Part shown: piece after piece, positions 18,678 through 29,708 of the stretch
Layout of the letters: each line of letters starts with the position of its first letter
Position numbering within the stretch: the first letter of the stretch is position 1
Assembly (NCBI GenBank): GCA_026418935.1
Contig: JAOAAJ010000082.1
Span: 1 to 41,778, forward strand
Length of the DNA stretch: 41,778 bases
Reading direction: 5' to 3'
DNA from: Caloramator sp.
Lineage (GTDB): Bacteria; Bacillota; Clostridia; Clostridiales; Caloramatoraceae
The notes under the pieces: model-generated
Told to the model about the DNA's origin: nothing
The model's database searches: none
Seen by the model: only the letters and a program-made list of their open reading frames with translations
Position numbers and translations under genes: made by a program

Positions 18678-20765
18678 ATGAAGGAGTACAAAGCCGAAAA
18701 TGTCCGAAACATCGGGATTATAGGTCATGGAGGTACAGGTAAAACATCTCTTGCAGAGGCAATTCTATTTAACACAAAGGAATCAGACAGGTTAGGTAGA
18801 ACAGATGATGGTACCTCTATATTAGACTATGATCCCGAGGAAAAGAAGAGAAAGATTTCAATATCATCAGCAGTAGCAAATTGTGTTTGGAATGGACACA
18901 AGATTTATTTAGTAGATACTCCAGGATATTTTGATTTTGTAGGAGAGGTTATTCAGGGGCTAAAGGGTGTTGACGCAGCTTTAATAAGTGTTTGTGGTGT
19001 TTCAGGCCTTCAAGTAGGAACTGAAAAATCATGGGATTATGTTAATAGGTATAAAATTCCAAGAGCATTTTTTATAAATAAATTAGATAGAGAAAATTCA
19101 AGTTACGATAAAACATTGCAAAGTCTAAAGGATAGATTTGGACTTGCAGTTGTTCCTATAGAAATTCCAATAGGAAGAGAAAGTGAGTTTAAAGGAGTTG
19201 TAAATATTATTAATAAAAGAGCAAAGGTATATGATTCAAAGTTAAAATCAATGGTTGATGTAGAAGTAGCAAGTGAACTTGTTCCAACCATTGATGAATA
19301 TAGAAGTGCACTTATGGAGGCTGTAGCAGAAACAGATGAAGAATTATTAGATAAATACTTAAGTGATGGAGAACTTTCAGAAGAAGAAATAATAATGGGT
19401 CTTAAGAAGGGTATATTATCCTGTGAAATAGCTCCAGTATTCTGTGGTTCAGCTGCAAATAACATAGGTATTCATACACTTCTTGATAATATAATAAGTT
19501 ATTTCCCATCACCAGTTGAGAGAACCTATGAAGGAATTAATCCAAAGACAGGAGATATAGAAAAGAGAAGTTCAAGTATAGATGAGGCCTTTTCTGCTGT
19601 TGTATTTAAGACAATTGCAGACCCATTTGTAGGAAGATTGTCATTATTTAGAGTTTTATCTGGAAGTATTTCAGCAGACTCTTCAATATATAACTCAACT
19701 CAAGATAAGGTAGAAAAAGTAGGAACACTTTATCTTTTGAAGGGTAAGAATCAAATTTCAGTAGATAGACTATATGCAGGAGAAATAGGAGCAGTATCAA
19801 AATTGCAATATACATTAACAGGAGATACTCTATGTGATGTTTCAAAACCAATTGTTTATGGTAAGATAGAATTCCCAGAACCTTGTTTATCAATGACAGT
19901 TAAGCCAAAATCTAAGGGAGATGAAGATAAAATTTCAAATGGTCTTCATAAATTGCTTGAGGAAGACCCAACCTTTAAGATTACAAGAGATGTTGAAAAC
20001 GCAGAAACTATTATTTCAGGGCTTGGTGAAATTCATATTGAAATAATTGCAAATAAACTTAAAAATAAATATGGAGTAGATGTTGTATTAGAAACCCCAA
20101 AGGTTCCATATAGAGAAACAATTAGAAAAACATCTGATGTACAAGGAAAGTATAAAAAGCAAAGTGGTGGTCATGGTCAATACGGTGATGTTTGGATAAA
20201 GTTTGAACCACAAAATGAAACTGAAGATTTAATATTTGTAGATCAAATTGTGGGTGGTGTTGTTCCAAGACAATACATACCAGCAGTAGAAAAGGGTTTA
20301 AGAGAAGCTATGAAGCATGGCGTTCTTGCTGGATATCCTGTTATAGGAATAAAGGCAACATTACATGATGGTTCATACCATCCAGTTGACTCATCAGAAA
20401 TGGCATTTAAAACAGCTGCATCATTGGCGTATAAAAAAGGAATGAAGGAAGCAGACCCAGTTTTATTAGAACCAATAATGCACGTTGAAATTACTGTTCC
20501 AGATGAATATATGGGAGATGTTATGGGAGATATAAATAAGAGACGTGGAAGAGTTTTAGGAATGGAACAAAAGAATGGTCTTGAGATGGTAACAGCAGAA
20601 GTTCCACTTGCAGAAATGTTTAAGTATGCAACAGAATTAAGGTCAATGACTCAAGCAAGAGGAAGCTTTACAATGAGATTTGAACGTTATGAAGAGGTTC
20701 CTCCTGTAATTAGTCAAAAAATCATTGAAAATGCTCAGAAACTTAAGGAAATGGAAGAAGAATAA
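18678..20765 (+). CDS. Elongation factor G-like GTPase (EF-G2 type)
   Basis: GHGGTGKTSLAEAILF, DTPGYFDFVGEV, NKLDRE, GHGQYGDVWIKFEP, C-terminal EF-G domains IV/V. Confidence 0.92.
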   Translation: MKEYKAENVRNIGIIGHGGTGKTSLAEAILFNTKESDRLGRTDDGTSILDYDPEEKKRKISISSAVANCVWNGHKIYLVDTPGYFDFVGEVIQGLKGVDAALISVCGVSGLQVGTEKSWDYVNRYKIPRAFFINKLDRENSSYDKTLQSLKDRFGLAVVPIEIPIGRESEFKGVVNIINKRAKVYDSKLKSMVDVEVASELVPTIDEYRSALMEAVAETDEELLDKYLSDGELSEEEIIMGLKKGILSCEIAPVFCGSAANNIGIHTLLDNIISYFPSPVERTYEGINPKTGDIEKRSSSIDEAFSAVVFKTIADPFVGRLSLFRVLSGSISADSSIYNSTQDKVEKVGTLYLLKGKNQISVDRLYAGEIGAVSKLQYTLTGDTLCDVSKPIVYGKIEFPEPCLSMTVKPKSKGDEDKISNGLHKLLEEDPTFKITRDVENAETIISGLGEIHIEIIANKLKNKYGVDVVLETPKVPYRETIRKTSDVQGKYKKQSGGHGQYGDVWIKFEPQNETEDLIFVDQIVGGVVPRQYIPAVEKGLREAMKHGVLAGYPVIGIKATLHDGSYHPVDSSEMAFKTAASLAYKKGMKEADPVLLEPIMHVEITVPDEYMGDVMGDINKRRGRVLGMEQKNGLEMVTAEVPLAEMFKYATELRSMTQARGSFTMRFERYEEVPPVISQKIIENAQKLKEMEEE

Positions 20766-20792
20766 GCCGTTTGGCTTATTCTTTTTTTAATT
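20757..20792 (+). terminator. Rho-independent terminator after the EF-G-like gene
   Basis: GAATAAGCC-GTTT-GGCTTATTC followed by TTTTTTT. Confidence 0.83.
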
Positions 20793-20939
20793 TCATTAAC
20801 ATTAATTAGCTTCTAATTTAAAAAAATACAATATGTGATGATTTTTTTTATAAAAGTAAATTTTATATTTTTTATTTCTTATAAATACCTTTATAAAAAA
20901 AACGTAAAGGGTAAAACTAAATATTGAGGAGGGGAGATA

Positions 20940-21173
20940 ATGTCAGATTATAGAATAAATTTTGGCAGCATTATAGATCAATTAGATCAGAGGAAGTTGT
21001 TAGACGTAATTGATATAGTTGGTAAAAATGATGAGCTTGTTATAACAATAGATGCAAAAGATGCAACTCAAACTGAAAATATTAATAGGGTTTTAGAAAA
21101 CAATGGATTTGATGTTACTGTAAAGGGTGGTCACGACGATAATAAATACAATATTATTGCAAGGAGGCGTTAG
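20940..21173 (+). CDS. Small protein, unknown function (77 aa)
   Basis: Strong RBS aggagggga; coding-like composition; followed at once by another small ORF. Confidence 0.7.
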   Translation: MSDYRINFGSIIDQLDQRKLLDVIDIVGKNDELVITIDAKDATQTENINRVLENNGFDVTVKGGHDDNKYNIIARRR

Positions 21174-21174
21174 T

Positions 21175-21315
21175 ATGAAGGATGAATACAATCTTCACTT
21201 ATATGGAGAAATGGTTCCCTCTGAATTTGCATGGATGACTCCAGAGGAACAGAGAAAAAGGGTAGAGGAAGTTGAACAAAAATTAAAGTCAAAGGATAAT
21301 AAAAATAAAAAATAG
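21175..21315 (+). CDS. Small charged protein, unknown function (46 aa)
   Basis: AAGGAGG RBS, ATG 1 nt after the previous stop; MKDEYNLHLYGEMVPSEFAWMTPEEQRKRVEEVEQKLKSKDNKNKK; terminator follows. Confidence 0.65.
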   Translation: MKDEYNLHLYGEMVPSEFAWMTPEEQRKRVEEVEQKLKSKDNKNKK

Positions 21316-21338
21316 GTGGTTTATCCACCTATTTAACA
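21310..21338 (+). terminator. Terminator after small-ORF pair
   Basis: AATAGGTGG-TTTAT-CCACCTATT. Confidence 0.7.
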
Positions 21339-21418
21339 AAAAAATGAGAAATAAATATATAATTTTAAATATTAAATTATAATTGATATAATTTAAATTA
21401 AATTGGCAATAATTGAAT

Positions 21419-21480
21419 TTGATGAGTAATTTTGAAGTATTATAATTATAGGTGAAAGGTCAAAGAAAGTCAAAGTCAAA
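21419..21480 (+). promoter_or_regulatory. Promoter plus CtsR operator upstream of ctsR
   Basis: TTGATG-16-TATAAT (21419-21446); GGTCAAA-GAA-AGTCAAA-GTCAAA (21458-21480) matches the CtsR direct-heptamer operator. Confidence 0.82.
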
Positions 21481-21492
21481 AGAGGTGGTGTA

Positions 21493-21951
21493 ATGGCAAG
21501 ACTGTCTGATATTATAGAAGATTTTATTAAACAAATGCTTGAGACAAGTGAACAGAATGTATTAGAAATACAGAGAAATGAACTGGCAAATATATTTAAT
21601 TGTGCACCATCACAAATAAATTATGTATTAACAACAAGGTTTACCATAGATAAGGGTTATTATATAGAAAGTAGACGCGGTGGTGGAGGATGTATAAGAA
21701 TAACAAGAGTTGAACTTGATAAAAATCAATATATAAAAAGAGCAATAAAAGAAAATATAATGGATAGTCTGACTCAAAATGAAGCAGAAACTTATATAGA
21801 ATTTTTTAAAGATAGGGGATTTTTAAGTGAAAAAGAGGCAGCAATTATAAAGGCTGCAATAAGCGATAGAAGCATTCCTCTTGATGGTGAGACAAAAAAC
21901 AGAGTACGTGCACATATATTAAAGAATATTTTAGTAACAATGGTAGAATAG
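21493..21951 (+). CDS. ctsR: Transcriptional repressor CtsR
   Basis: MARLSDIIEDFIKQML, CAPSQINYVLTTRFT, ESRRGGGGCIRI; first gene before mcsA-mcsB-clpC. Confidence 0.96.
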   Translation: MARLSDIIEDFIKQMLETSEQNVLEIQRNELANIFNCAPSQINYVLTTRFTIDKGYYIESRRGGGGCIRITRVELDKNQYIKRAIKENIMDSLTQNEAETYIEFFKDRGFLSEKEAAIIKAAISDRSIPLDGETKNRVRAHILKNILVTMVE

Positions 21952-21956
21952 GGGGT

Positions 21957-22490
21957 ATGAATATGTTATGTCAAAGATGTAACCAAAAAGAAGCAAATGT
22001 TCATATAACTAAGATAATAAATGGAGTGAAGACAGAACTTCATCTTTGTGATGAATGTGCAAAGCAGAGTGAAGATATAAGTATGAACTTTGCATTTAAC
22101 TTTGGTATGCCTATGTCATTCCAAAATATTTTAGATGGGTTTGTTGAAATGTTAGGATCTTCCTCTAAAGCTTATGAAGAAGAAGTTTGTCCTGTATGCA
22201 AGATGTCCTTTAATGATTTTAGAAATAAAGGAAGAATGGGTTGCAGTAGATGCTATTCAACCTTTGCACAGAAGATAACTCCTATTATAAAAAGAATACA
22301 CGGCAATATAGAGCATACAGGAAAGGTTCCAGCAAGAACAGGTGGAGATTTAAAGTTAAAGAGGGACATTGAGAGATTAAAGGAAGAACTTAAAATAGCA
22401 ATAAATAAAGAAGAGTATGAAAGGGCTGCAAAATTAAGAGATGAAATAAGAAATCTTGAATCAAAATTAGGCAATCAAAGGGGTGAATGA
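21957..22490 (+). CDS. mcsA: McsA, UVR-domain zinc-finger activator of McsB
   Basis: MLCQRCNQKEANVHITKIINGVKTELHLCDECA; CxxC pairs; C-terminal UVR motif. Confidence 0.95.
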   Translation: MNMLCQRCNQKEANVHITKIINGVKTELHLCDECAKQSEDISMNFAFNFGMPMSFQNILDGFVEMLGSSSKAYEEEVCPVCKMSFNDFRNKGRMGCSRCYSTFAQKITPIIKRIHGNIEHTGKVPARTGGDLKLKRDIERLKEELKIAINKEEYERAAKLRDEIRNLESKLGNQRGE

Positions 22491-22491
22491 T

Positions 22492-23514
22492 ATGGCTTGG
22501 TTCTTTTCAAAATCATCAGATGAGGGGATTGTTTTAACAAGTAGAATAAGACTTGCACGTAATATAGATAATATACCTTTTCCACATCTTTTAGATAAGG
22601 AGAATGCCAAAAGGGTAGTTGATGAGGTTAAATCTTCAATTTTAGAAAGCAATTCTGCAATATCAAACGATTTTGAAGTAATTAACTTAAGTGACATCTC
22701 ACTAAATGAAAAGATGTCAATGGTTGAAAAACATTTAATAAGTAAAGATTTAATAAATAGAAGTGATATTTCATCTGTTTTGATTAATAAAGATAAAAAT
22801 GTGTCAATAATGATAAATGAAGAAGATCATATAAGGCTTCAAGTAATTTATCCTGGATTTAAACTTAAGGAAGCCTATGAACTTGCAAGTAGAATAGATG
22901 ATTTAATTGAACAGAGAGTTAACTATGCCTACGATACAAAGCTTGGATATTTAACAAGCTGTCCAACTAATGTTGGAACTGGTCTTAGAGCATCAGTTAT
23001 GCTACACCTACCCGCCCTTACAATTACAAAAAACATAAATAATATTATAAATACAATAAACCAAGTAGGTTTAACAATAAGAGGGCTTTATGGAGAAGGT
23101 AGCAATGCACTTGGAAATGTATATCAAATTTCTAATCAAATAACTTTAGGACTTTCAGAGGATGAAATTATAAATAATCTTATAGCTGTAACTAAAAAGA
23201 TTGTAGAAAAGGAAAAGAAGGCAAGGGAGATGCTACTTGAAAAACAATCTGTTGAGCTTGAGGATGAACTTTATAGAGCTCTTGGAATATTAAAATATGC
23301 AAGAAGCATATCAACACAAGAGAGCTTAGAGCTTATATCTAAAGTTAGAATGGGAGTAGAAATGGGAATAATAAGGGATATACAAGTAGATAAATTAAAT
23401 GAGCTGTTTGTAAGCGTACAGCCAGCAACATTACAACTTTTAGAAAAAAGAGAACTAAATCCAAAGGATAGGGATATAGTTAGAGCAAGGCTAATAAGAG
23501 AAAAACTTAATTAA
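22492..23514 (+). CDS. mcsB: Protein arginine kinase McsB
   Basis: [63 protein letters not shown] at 22492. Confidence 0.96.
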   Translation: MAWFFSKSSDEGIVLTSRIRLARNIDNIPFPHLLDKENAKRVVDEVKSSILESNSAISNDFEVINLSDISLNEKMSMVEKHLISKDLINRSDISSVLINKDKNVSIMINEEDHIRLQVIYPGFKLKEAYELASRIDDLIEQRVNYAYDTKLGYLTSCPTNVGTGLRASVMLHLPALTITKNINNIINTINQVGLTIRGLYGEGSNALGNVYQISNQITLGLSEDEIINNLIAVTKKIVEKEKKAREMLLEKQSVELEDELYRALGILKYARSISTQESLELISKVRMGVEMGIIRDIQVDKLNELFVSVQPATLQLLEKRELNPKDRDIVRARLIREKLN

Positions 23515-23527
23515 GGAGGTGTATAAT

Positions 23528-25960
23528 ATGTTTGGTGGATTTACAGAAAGAAGCCAAAAAGTATTAAATTTGGCTGCAGAAGAGGCCCAAAGGCTTGGAC
23601 ATAATTTCATTGGAACAGAGCATATTCTTCTTGGAATTGTTAGAGAAGGCGGATATGCTTCAAAGGTTTTAGCTGAGTATGGAATAGATGCAAACAAGCT
23701 AAGACAAGAAATAATAAATATAGAAGGAGTAGGTGAAGTTGACTTTTTCCTAAAGCAACTTGAACTTACTCCAAGGACAAAAAGATTAATTGAAGTTGCA
23801 AAGGGAGAAGCCAGTTCGTTAAATCATAACTTTATTGCACCTGAACATCTTCTTCTTGGAATAATAAGAGAAGGAGAAGGGGTTGCAGTTACATTACTTG
23901 AAAAGATGGGAATTGATTTTAATAAGGTTAGAAATGATTTGATTCAAAATATGTCCCAAAACAATGAGGTTCAAACTAAAGCAAGACAAGACAAAAAAAC
24001 AAAAGCTAATACTCCAAATCTTGACCAGTTTGGTCGTGATTTAACTGAACTTGCAAGGTCAGGCAAACTTGACCCTGTAATAGGAAGAGAAGAAGAGACT
24101 GAAAGGGTAATAGAAATACTATGTAGAAGAACTAAGAACAATCCTTGCCTTATAGGTGAACCAGGTGTTGGTAAAACAGCAATAGCAGAGGGATTGGCAC
24201 AAAAGATAGTAGAGGGAAATGTACCAGAAATATTAAAGAATAAAAGGGTTGTAACCCTTGATCTATCAGGTATGATTGCAGGTTCAAAGTATAGAGGTGA
24301 GTTTGAAGAAAGATTAAAGAGGGTAATGGATGATATAAAAAAGGCAGGAAATGTAATATTGTTTGTGGATGAAGTTCATACAATTGTAGGTGCAGGTGCA
24401 GCAGAGGGTGCTATGGATGCCTCAAATATATTAAAACCAGCTCTTGCAAGGGGAGAATTACAGGTAATTGGTGCAACTACAATTGATGAATATAGAAAAT
24501 ATATAGAAAAGGATTCAGCTTTAGAGAGAAGATTCCAACCCGTTATGGTAGGCGAACCTTCTGTAGAGGAATCAATATTAATATTAAAGGGATTAAGGGA
24601 TAAATATGAAGCACATCATAAGGTAAAGATAACTGATGAAGCAATAGAAGCAGCAGTTAACCTTTCACATAGATATATAACAGATAGATATTTACCAGAT
24701 AAGGCAATAGACCTTATGGATGAAGCAGCTTCAAAGGTAAGATTGAAGACCTTAACAGCACCACCTGATATAAAGAGATTAGAAGAAGAAATTGAAAAGG
24801 TTAAAAAGGATAAAGATGAAGCTGTAAATATGCAGGAATATGAGAAGGCAGCAAAACTAAGAGATAAAGAGCAGGAGCTTGTTAATGAACTTAATAGATT
24901 AAAGGATAATTGGCAAAATAAGAAGGACAATGAAACTCTATCTGTTATAGCAGAGGATATTGCTAATGTTGTATCAAGATGGACTAATATACCAGTGAAC
25001 AAATTAACTGAAACAGAATCAGAAAAACTTTTAAAACTTGAAGAAATTCTTCACAACAGGGTTGTAGGACAAGAAGAAGCAGTAAAATCAGTGGCACGTG
25101 CAGTAAGGCGTGCAAGAGTAGGACTTAAGGACCCAAAGCGACCAATTGGTTCCTTCATCTTCTTAGGTCCAACTGGTGTTGGTAAAACAGAGCTTACAAA
25201 GGCACTTTCAGAGGCAATGTTTGGTGACGAAAATGCAATGATTAGAATAGATATGTCAGAATATATGGAAAAGCACGCTGTATCAAGACTTATAGGTTCT
25301 CCTCCAGGATATGTTGGTTATGAGGAGGGTGGACAATTAACAGAAAAGGTTAGAAGACAACCTTATTCAGTTGTATTATTTGACGAAATAGAAAAGGCAC
25401 ATCCTGATGTATTTAATATACTTCTACAAATACTTGAGGATGGAAGATTAACCGATGGTAAAGGAAAAACTGTAGATTTCAAAAATACAATAGTCATAAT
25501 GACATCAAATGTTGGGGCAAGTACGATAAAGAAACAGCAGAGCCTTGGTTTTGCAGCAAATACTGAAAAGGATAAGGAAAATTCCTATGAAAAGATGAAA
25601 GAAAACGTAATGGAGGATTTAAAGAGAACCTTTAGACCTGAGTTTTTAAATAGAATTGATGATATAATAGTATTCCATTCACTCGAAGAAAAGGATATTG
25701 AAAAGATAGTTGAACTTATGTTAAATAGTGTGATAAAGCGACTTAAGGATTTAGATATAGAAGTAGAGTATACAGAAGAAGCAAAGAAACATCTTGCAAA
25801 GGCAGGATTTGACCCTGTATATGGAGCAAGACCACTTAGACGTGCAATAACTAAGGCTGTTGAGGATAAGCTATCAGAGGAAATGCTAAAGGGTAACATC
25901 AAAAAGGGTGATAAAGTAAAAATGGATGTAAAGGATGGAGAAATTGTATTCGATAAATAA
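23528..25960 (+). CDS. clpC: Clp protease ATP-binding subunit ClpC
   Basis: [50 protein letters not shown] motif, [17 protein letters not shown] at 23528 after aaggaggtgtata. Confidence 0.97.
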   Translation: MFGGFTERSQKVLNLAAEEAQRLGHNFIGTEHILLGIVREGGYASKVLAEYGIDANKLRQEIINIEGVGEVDFFLKQLELTPRTKRLIEVAKGEASSLNHNFIAPEHLLLGIIREGEGVAVTLLEKMGIDFNKVRNDLIQNMSQNNEVQTKARQDKKTKANTPNLDQFGRDLTELARSGKLDPVIGREEETERVIEILCRRTKNNPCLIGEPGVGKTAIAEGLAQKIVEGNVPEILKNKRVVTLDLSGMIAGSKYRGEFEERLKRVMDDIKKAGNVILFVDEVHTIVGAGAAEGAMDASNILKPALARGELQVIGATTIDEYRKYIEKDSALERRFQPVMVGEPSVEESILILKGLRDKYEAHHKVKITDEAIEAAVNLSHRYITDRYLPDKAIDLMDEAASKVRLKTLTAPPDIKRLEEEIEKVKKDKDEAVNMQEYEKAAKLRDKEQELVNELNRLKDNWQNKKDNETLSVIAEDIANVVSRWTNIPVNKLTETESEKLLKLEEILHNRVVGQEEAVKSVARAVRRARVGLKDPKRPIGSFIFLGPTGVGKTELTKALSEAMFGDENAMIRIDMSEYMEKHAVSRLIGSPPGYVGYEEGGQLTEKVRRQPYSVVLFDEIEKAHPDVFNILLQILEDGRLTDGKGKTVDFKNTIVIMTSNVGASTIKKQQSLGFAANTEKDKENSYEKMKENVMEDLKRTFRPEFLNRIDDIIVFHSLEEKDIEKIVELMLNSVIKRLKDLDIEVEYTEEAKKHLAKAGFDPVYGARPLRRAITKAVEDKLSEEMLKGNIKKGDKVKMDVKDGEIVFDK

Positions 25961-25990
25961 GGGGATTAAAAATTCCCCTTATTTTTTTAT
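25956..25990 (+). terminator. Rho-independent terminator after clpC
   Basis: AATAAGGGGA...TTCCCCTTATT plus T-run. Confidence 0.85.
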
Positions 25991-26070
25991 CTTACATATT
26001 TATTTTTTAAAAACTTAGTGTAAAATAATAAAATGGATATAAAAATTTTTAAAATTGTGGATGTGATATT

Positions 26071-27432
26071 ATGCCAAAGATTAAAACTAAATTTATTTGT
26101 CAAGAATGTGGATATGAATCACCAAAATGGATGGGTAAATGTCCAGAATGTGGTGTATGGAATAGCTTGGTGGAAGAGGTAGAACAAAATATTGATAAGA
26201 CATATATAGCTACGACAAATGTAATAATGCCTCTTACTGTAGATGAGATAGAGGTTACAGAGGAAGAAAGATTAAAGACGGGTTCAGATGAACTTGATAG
26301 AGTTTTAGGTGGAGGAATAGTTAGAGGTTCTTTGATTTTGGTAGGTGGAGACCCAGGTATTGGAAAATCAACCCTACTACTTCAAGTGTCCAAAAACTTA
26401 TCATTAAATGGCTATAAAGTTTTTTATATATCAGGTGAGGAGTCAGAAAAACAAATTAAAATTAGAGCACAAAGGCTTAAAGTTAAAGGAAGCAATCTTT
26501 ATATTGTTTCGGAAACAAACCTTGATATTTTAGAAAAGCATATACAAAATTTAAAACCAGATATAATAATAGTTGACTCTATACAAACAATGTTTAAAAT
26601 GGAACTTCAATCTGCACCAGGAAGTGTAAGCCAAGTTAGAGAGTCTACATTAGCTTTTATGAGGATTGCAAAAAGTCTTTCTATACCAATTTTTATAGTT
26701 GGACACGTTACAAAGGAAGGGGCTATTGCAGGGCCAAGAGTTTTAGAACATATGGTTGATACTGTTTTATATTTTGAAGGAGAAAGACATCATACCTATA
26801 GGGTTATAAGAGCTGTAAAGAATAGATTTGGCTCTACTAATGAAATAGGAATATTTGAGATGAAGGGAGATGGATTAAAGGAGGTACTTAATCCATCAGA
26901 AGTTATGTTATCAGGAAGGCCTGAAGATGTGCCTGGTTCAGCTGTTGTTTGTAGTTTAGAGGGAACAAGGCCTGTTCTTGTTGAGATACAAGCCTTAACA
27001 TCTGCAACTGCCTTTGGTATGCCAAGAAGGATGGCAACAGGGATAGATTACAATAGAGTTGTTCTTTTAATGGCAGTTTTAGAAAAAAGAGTTGGTATGC
27101 AGCTTCAAACCTTTGACGCCTATATAAATGTAGTTGGAGGTTTAAAATTAGATGAACCAGCTTGTGATTTGGGTATAGTTTGTGCGATTGCTTCAAGTTT
27201 TAGAAACATTCCTATTGATTCTAAGACGGTTGTAATTGGAGAGTTAGGTTTAACTGGTGAAGTTAGAGGAGTAAACTTTATAGAAAAGAGAATATTAGAA
27301 GCACAAAAGCTTGGTTTTGAAAGATGTATTATTCCATATGAGAATTTAAAGGCTATCGAGGATAAACTTGACATAAATGTAATTGGAGTTAAAAATATAT
27401 ATGAAGTATTAGAAGAGGTATTAGGGGGATAG
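26071..27432 (+). CDS. radA: DNA repair protein RadA (Sms)
   Basis: [26 protein letters not shown] zinc finger; [29 protein letters not shown]. Confidence 0.96.
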   Translation: MPKIKTKFICQECGYESPKWMGKCPECGVWNSLVEEVEQNIDKTYIATTNVIMPLTVDEIEVTEEERLKTGSDELDRVLGGGIVRGSLILVGGDPGIGKSTLLLQVSKNLSLNGYKVFYISGEESEKQIKIRAQRLKVKGSNLYIVSETNLDILEKHIQNLKPDIIIVDSIQTMFKMELQSAPGSVSQVRESTLAFMRIAKSLSIPIFIVGHVTKEGAIAGPRVLEHMVDTVLYFEGERHHTYRVIRAVKNRFGSTNEIGIFEMKGDGLKEVLNPSEVMLSGRPEDVPGSAVVCSLEGTRPVLVEIQALTSATAFGMPRRMATGIDYNRVVLLMAVLEKRVGMQLQTFDAYINVVGGLKLDEPACDLGIVCAIASSFRNIPIDSKTVVIGELGLTGEVRGVNFIEKRILEAQKLGFERCIIPYENLKAIEDKLDINVIGVKNIYEVLEEVLGG

Positions 27433-27437
27433 TTAAT

Positions 27438-28493
27438 ATGAGATATAGAGAAACGGAACTTTTAAATGTTTTAAAGTTGATGGCACCGGGTACACCACTA
27501 AGGGATGGACTTGAAAATGTTTTAAAGGCAAAAACAGGTGGACTTATTGTTATAGGTGATCAAGAGGAAATTATGAAAATAGTAGATGGTGGTTTTTATA
27601 TAAATAGTGAATATTCACCTTCGTACTTATATGAACTTGCAAAGATGGATGGTGCAATTATAATTAGTAGTGATTTAAAAAGAATTCTCTATGCCAATAC
27701 TCAGCTAATACCAGATCCAACTATTCCAACAACAGAAACAGGAACAAGACACAGGACGGCAGATAGGGTTGCAAAGCAGACGGGAAATTTAGTTATTGCT
27801 ATATCTCAAAGAAGAAATGTAATTACAGTATATAAAGGAAATTTTAAATATGTACTAAAGGATATAAGTATAATACTTACAAAGGCTAATCAAGCAATTC
27901 AAACTCTTGAAAGATATAAACAGGTTTTAGATGAAGCTATGTCAAATCTTTCTGCACTTGAATTTGAAGATTTGGTTACAGCCTACGATGTAACTGTGGC
28001 AATACAGCGAAATGAAATGGTAATGAGAATAGTATATGAAATTGAAAAGTATATATATGAACTTGGAAACGAAGGTAGACTTGTTTCAATGCAGCTTGAT
28101 GACTTAGCAGATGGAGTAGAGGAGGAGGGTTTGCTTCTTATAAAGGATTATGCAGAACGTGATGTTGTAGATGTTCAAAAGGCAATAAGAAGTATTCCTT
28201 CTGATGACTTGATAGATATAAATGTTGTTAGCAAAGTTTTAGGATATGCACCAGATGCTATGTTTGAAACAATGATATCTCCAAGAGGATATAGGCTTCT
28301 AAACAAAATACCAAAATTACCTCAGGTTGTAATAGAAAATATGGTTAAGACCTTTGGACAGTTTAAGAATATTTTAAACGCAACAATTGAGGAACTGGAT
28401 GCAGTAGAAGGTATAGGAGAGGCAAGAGCAAGAGCAATTAAGGAAGGGTTAAGAAAAATACAGGAACAAGTAATTTTAAACAGAAGAATATAG
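27438..28493 (+). CDS. disA: Diadenylate cyclase DisA (DNA integrity scanning protein)
   Basis: [48 protein letters not shown]-terminal HhH; downstream of radA. Confidence 0.97.
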   Translation: MRYRETELLNVLKLMAPGTPLRDGLENVLKAKTGGLIVIGDQEEIMKIVDGGFYINSEYSPSYLYELAKMDGAIIISSDLKRILYANTQLIPDPTIPTTETGTRHRTADRVAKQTGNLVIAISQRRNVITVYKGNFKYVLKDISIILTKANQAIQTLERYKQVLDEAMSNLSALEFEDLVTAYDVTVAIQRNEMVMRIVYEIEKYIYELGNEGRLVSMQLDDLADGVEEEGLLLIKDYAERDVVDVQKAIRSIPSDDLIDINVVSKVLGYAPDAMFETMISPRGYRLLNKIPKLPQVVIENMVKTFGQFKNILNATIEELDAVEGIGEARARAIKEGLRKIQEQVILNRRI

Positions 28494-28517
28494 GGCTAAA
28501 TATAGCCCTATTTTTTA
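28488..28517. terminator. Shared terminator between disA and the convergent 131-aa ORF
   Basis: ATAGGGCTA-AATA-TAGCCCTAT flanked by A and T runs. Confidence 0.8.
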
Positions 28518-28910
28518 TAGCATTGAAAATTTTCCAAGGGTGGTTATGTTTTTATATTCCTTTAATAATACATCAAACAAGTTGATGTTTAATGCATCAC
28601 AAAGAGCAGCAAGATAATATAGTTCTGTTCCAATTTCATCCTCAAGAACTTCGCGGCAGTTATCGCAAAGTTTCCCCTTAATTTGATAGGATAGAAGTTT
28701 TGAAGCTTCTTCTAAAGAGCAGTTGTCAGGCAGCTTTTGTTTCTCAGCGTCTATCTTAATACAACCACAATTTGTTGCTGACTTTGCAATAGCTCGATTA
28801 ATACGAGATTGTGATTCATTAAGTTTTGTCATTATGTCAATTATACTTTTGTGCCTTATTAGTGATTCGGAAACGGCATTTTGAAAGTCATCGATTATTA
28901 TGTCCTTCAT
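28515..28910 (-). CDS. Conserved clostridial-type protein, possibly DUF1573-like
   Basis: MKDIIIDDFQNAVSESLIRHKSIIDIMTKLNESQSRINRAIAKSATNCGCIKI; family assignment from memory only. Confidence 0.55.
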   Translation of the reverse strand: MKDIIIDDFQNAVSESLIRHKSIIDIMTKLNESQSRINRAIAKSATNCGCIKIDAEKQKLPDNCSLEEASKLLSYQIKGKLCDNCREVLEDEIGTELYYLAALCDALNINLFDVLLKEYKNITTLGKFSML

Positions 28911-29118
28911 ATGCTTACACCCCTTTTCTTAATAATTAAACAGGAGGTACAAAGCTTACAATTTGGTGGGGTAAACTTTGCTTTAATAATATTATAAATA
29001 TTCTTACTTTAATGTGTCAAATGTAATGCTTTAATGTATACAATATTTAACATATTAAAAAAGATAATAATATAATGAATTAAGGGGATTTCTAATTTTA
29101 AATAAAAGAGGGGTTGCT

Positions 29119-29598
29119 ATGTTTAATATAGGTGATAAAATATATCATCCTAAGTTTGGAGCAGGAACTGTAGTTAATATTGAGGAAAGAGAGATATTAA
29201 AGGAGATAAAAAGATATTATATGATAAAATTTATCATAGATGAGATAGAGATCATGCTTCCTGTAGACGATAATAGTCATAGAAAGATAAGAAGGGTGAT
29301 AGAAAAGGAAAAGCTTGAACAGTTGTTTAAAAAAATAAGTGAATCTCCAAGCAGTCTTCCTACAAAATGGATAGATAGATTAAAAATATATGAATCAATC
29401 TTTTCTAAAGGTAGTGCTTACGAGATTGCAGAGATTATAAGAGATATTAATTTTTTATCAAGTAAAAAACAGTTATCAAAAAGTGAAGAGAAGGTATTAG
29501 AGAATTTTATTTTATTTTTATCAAGTGAAATTTCTATTGTTCTTGATGTATCAATTGAAGAAGCAAAGCAAAAAATAATTAATAACTTATTGTCGTAA
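29119..29598 (+). CDS. CarD/CdnL-like RNA polymerase-binding regulator
   Basis: MFNIGDKIYHPKFGAGTVVNIEEREI...YYMIKF...IMLPVDD; CarD_CdnL_TRCF-like N-terminus. Confidence 0.85.
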   Translation: MFNIGDKIYHPKFGAGTVVNIEEREILKEIKRYYMIKFIIDEIEIMLPVDDNSHRKIRRVIEKEKLEQLFKKISESPSSLPTKWIDRLKIYESIFSKGSAYEIAEIIRDINFLSSKKQLSKSEEKVLENFILFLSSEISIVLDVSIEEAKQKIINNLLS

Positions 29599-29708
29599 AA
29601 TTAATAAAAATATAATAATATTATCTTTTACATTCATTGCTTTTTTTTTATAATTGTTGTATAGTAGATATTAAAATATGGAAAATATATGTAATAGGAG
29701 GTGTATAA

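Noticed and set aside
18678-20765. EF-G-like gene as a tetracycline-resistance ribosomal protection protein
   Set aside because: The GHGGTGKTS P-loop and overall sequence look like the common EF-G2-type paralogue; no specific TetM-like motif recognised
24616-25002. 128-aa Ser-rich minus-strand ORF antisense to clpC
   Set aside because: Shadow ORF; the plus strand is unambiguous ClpC
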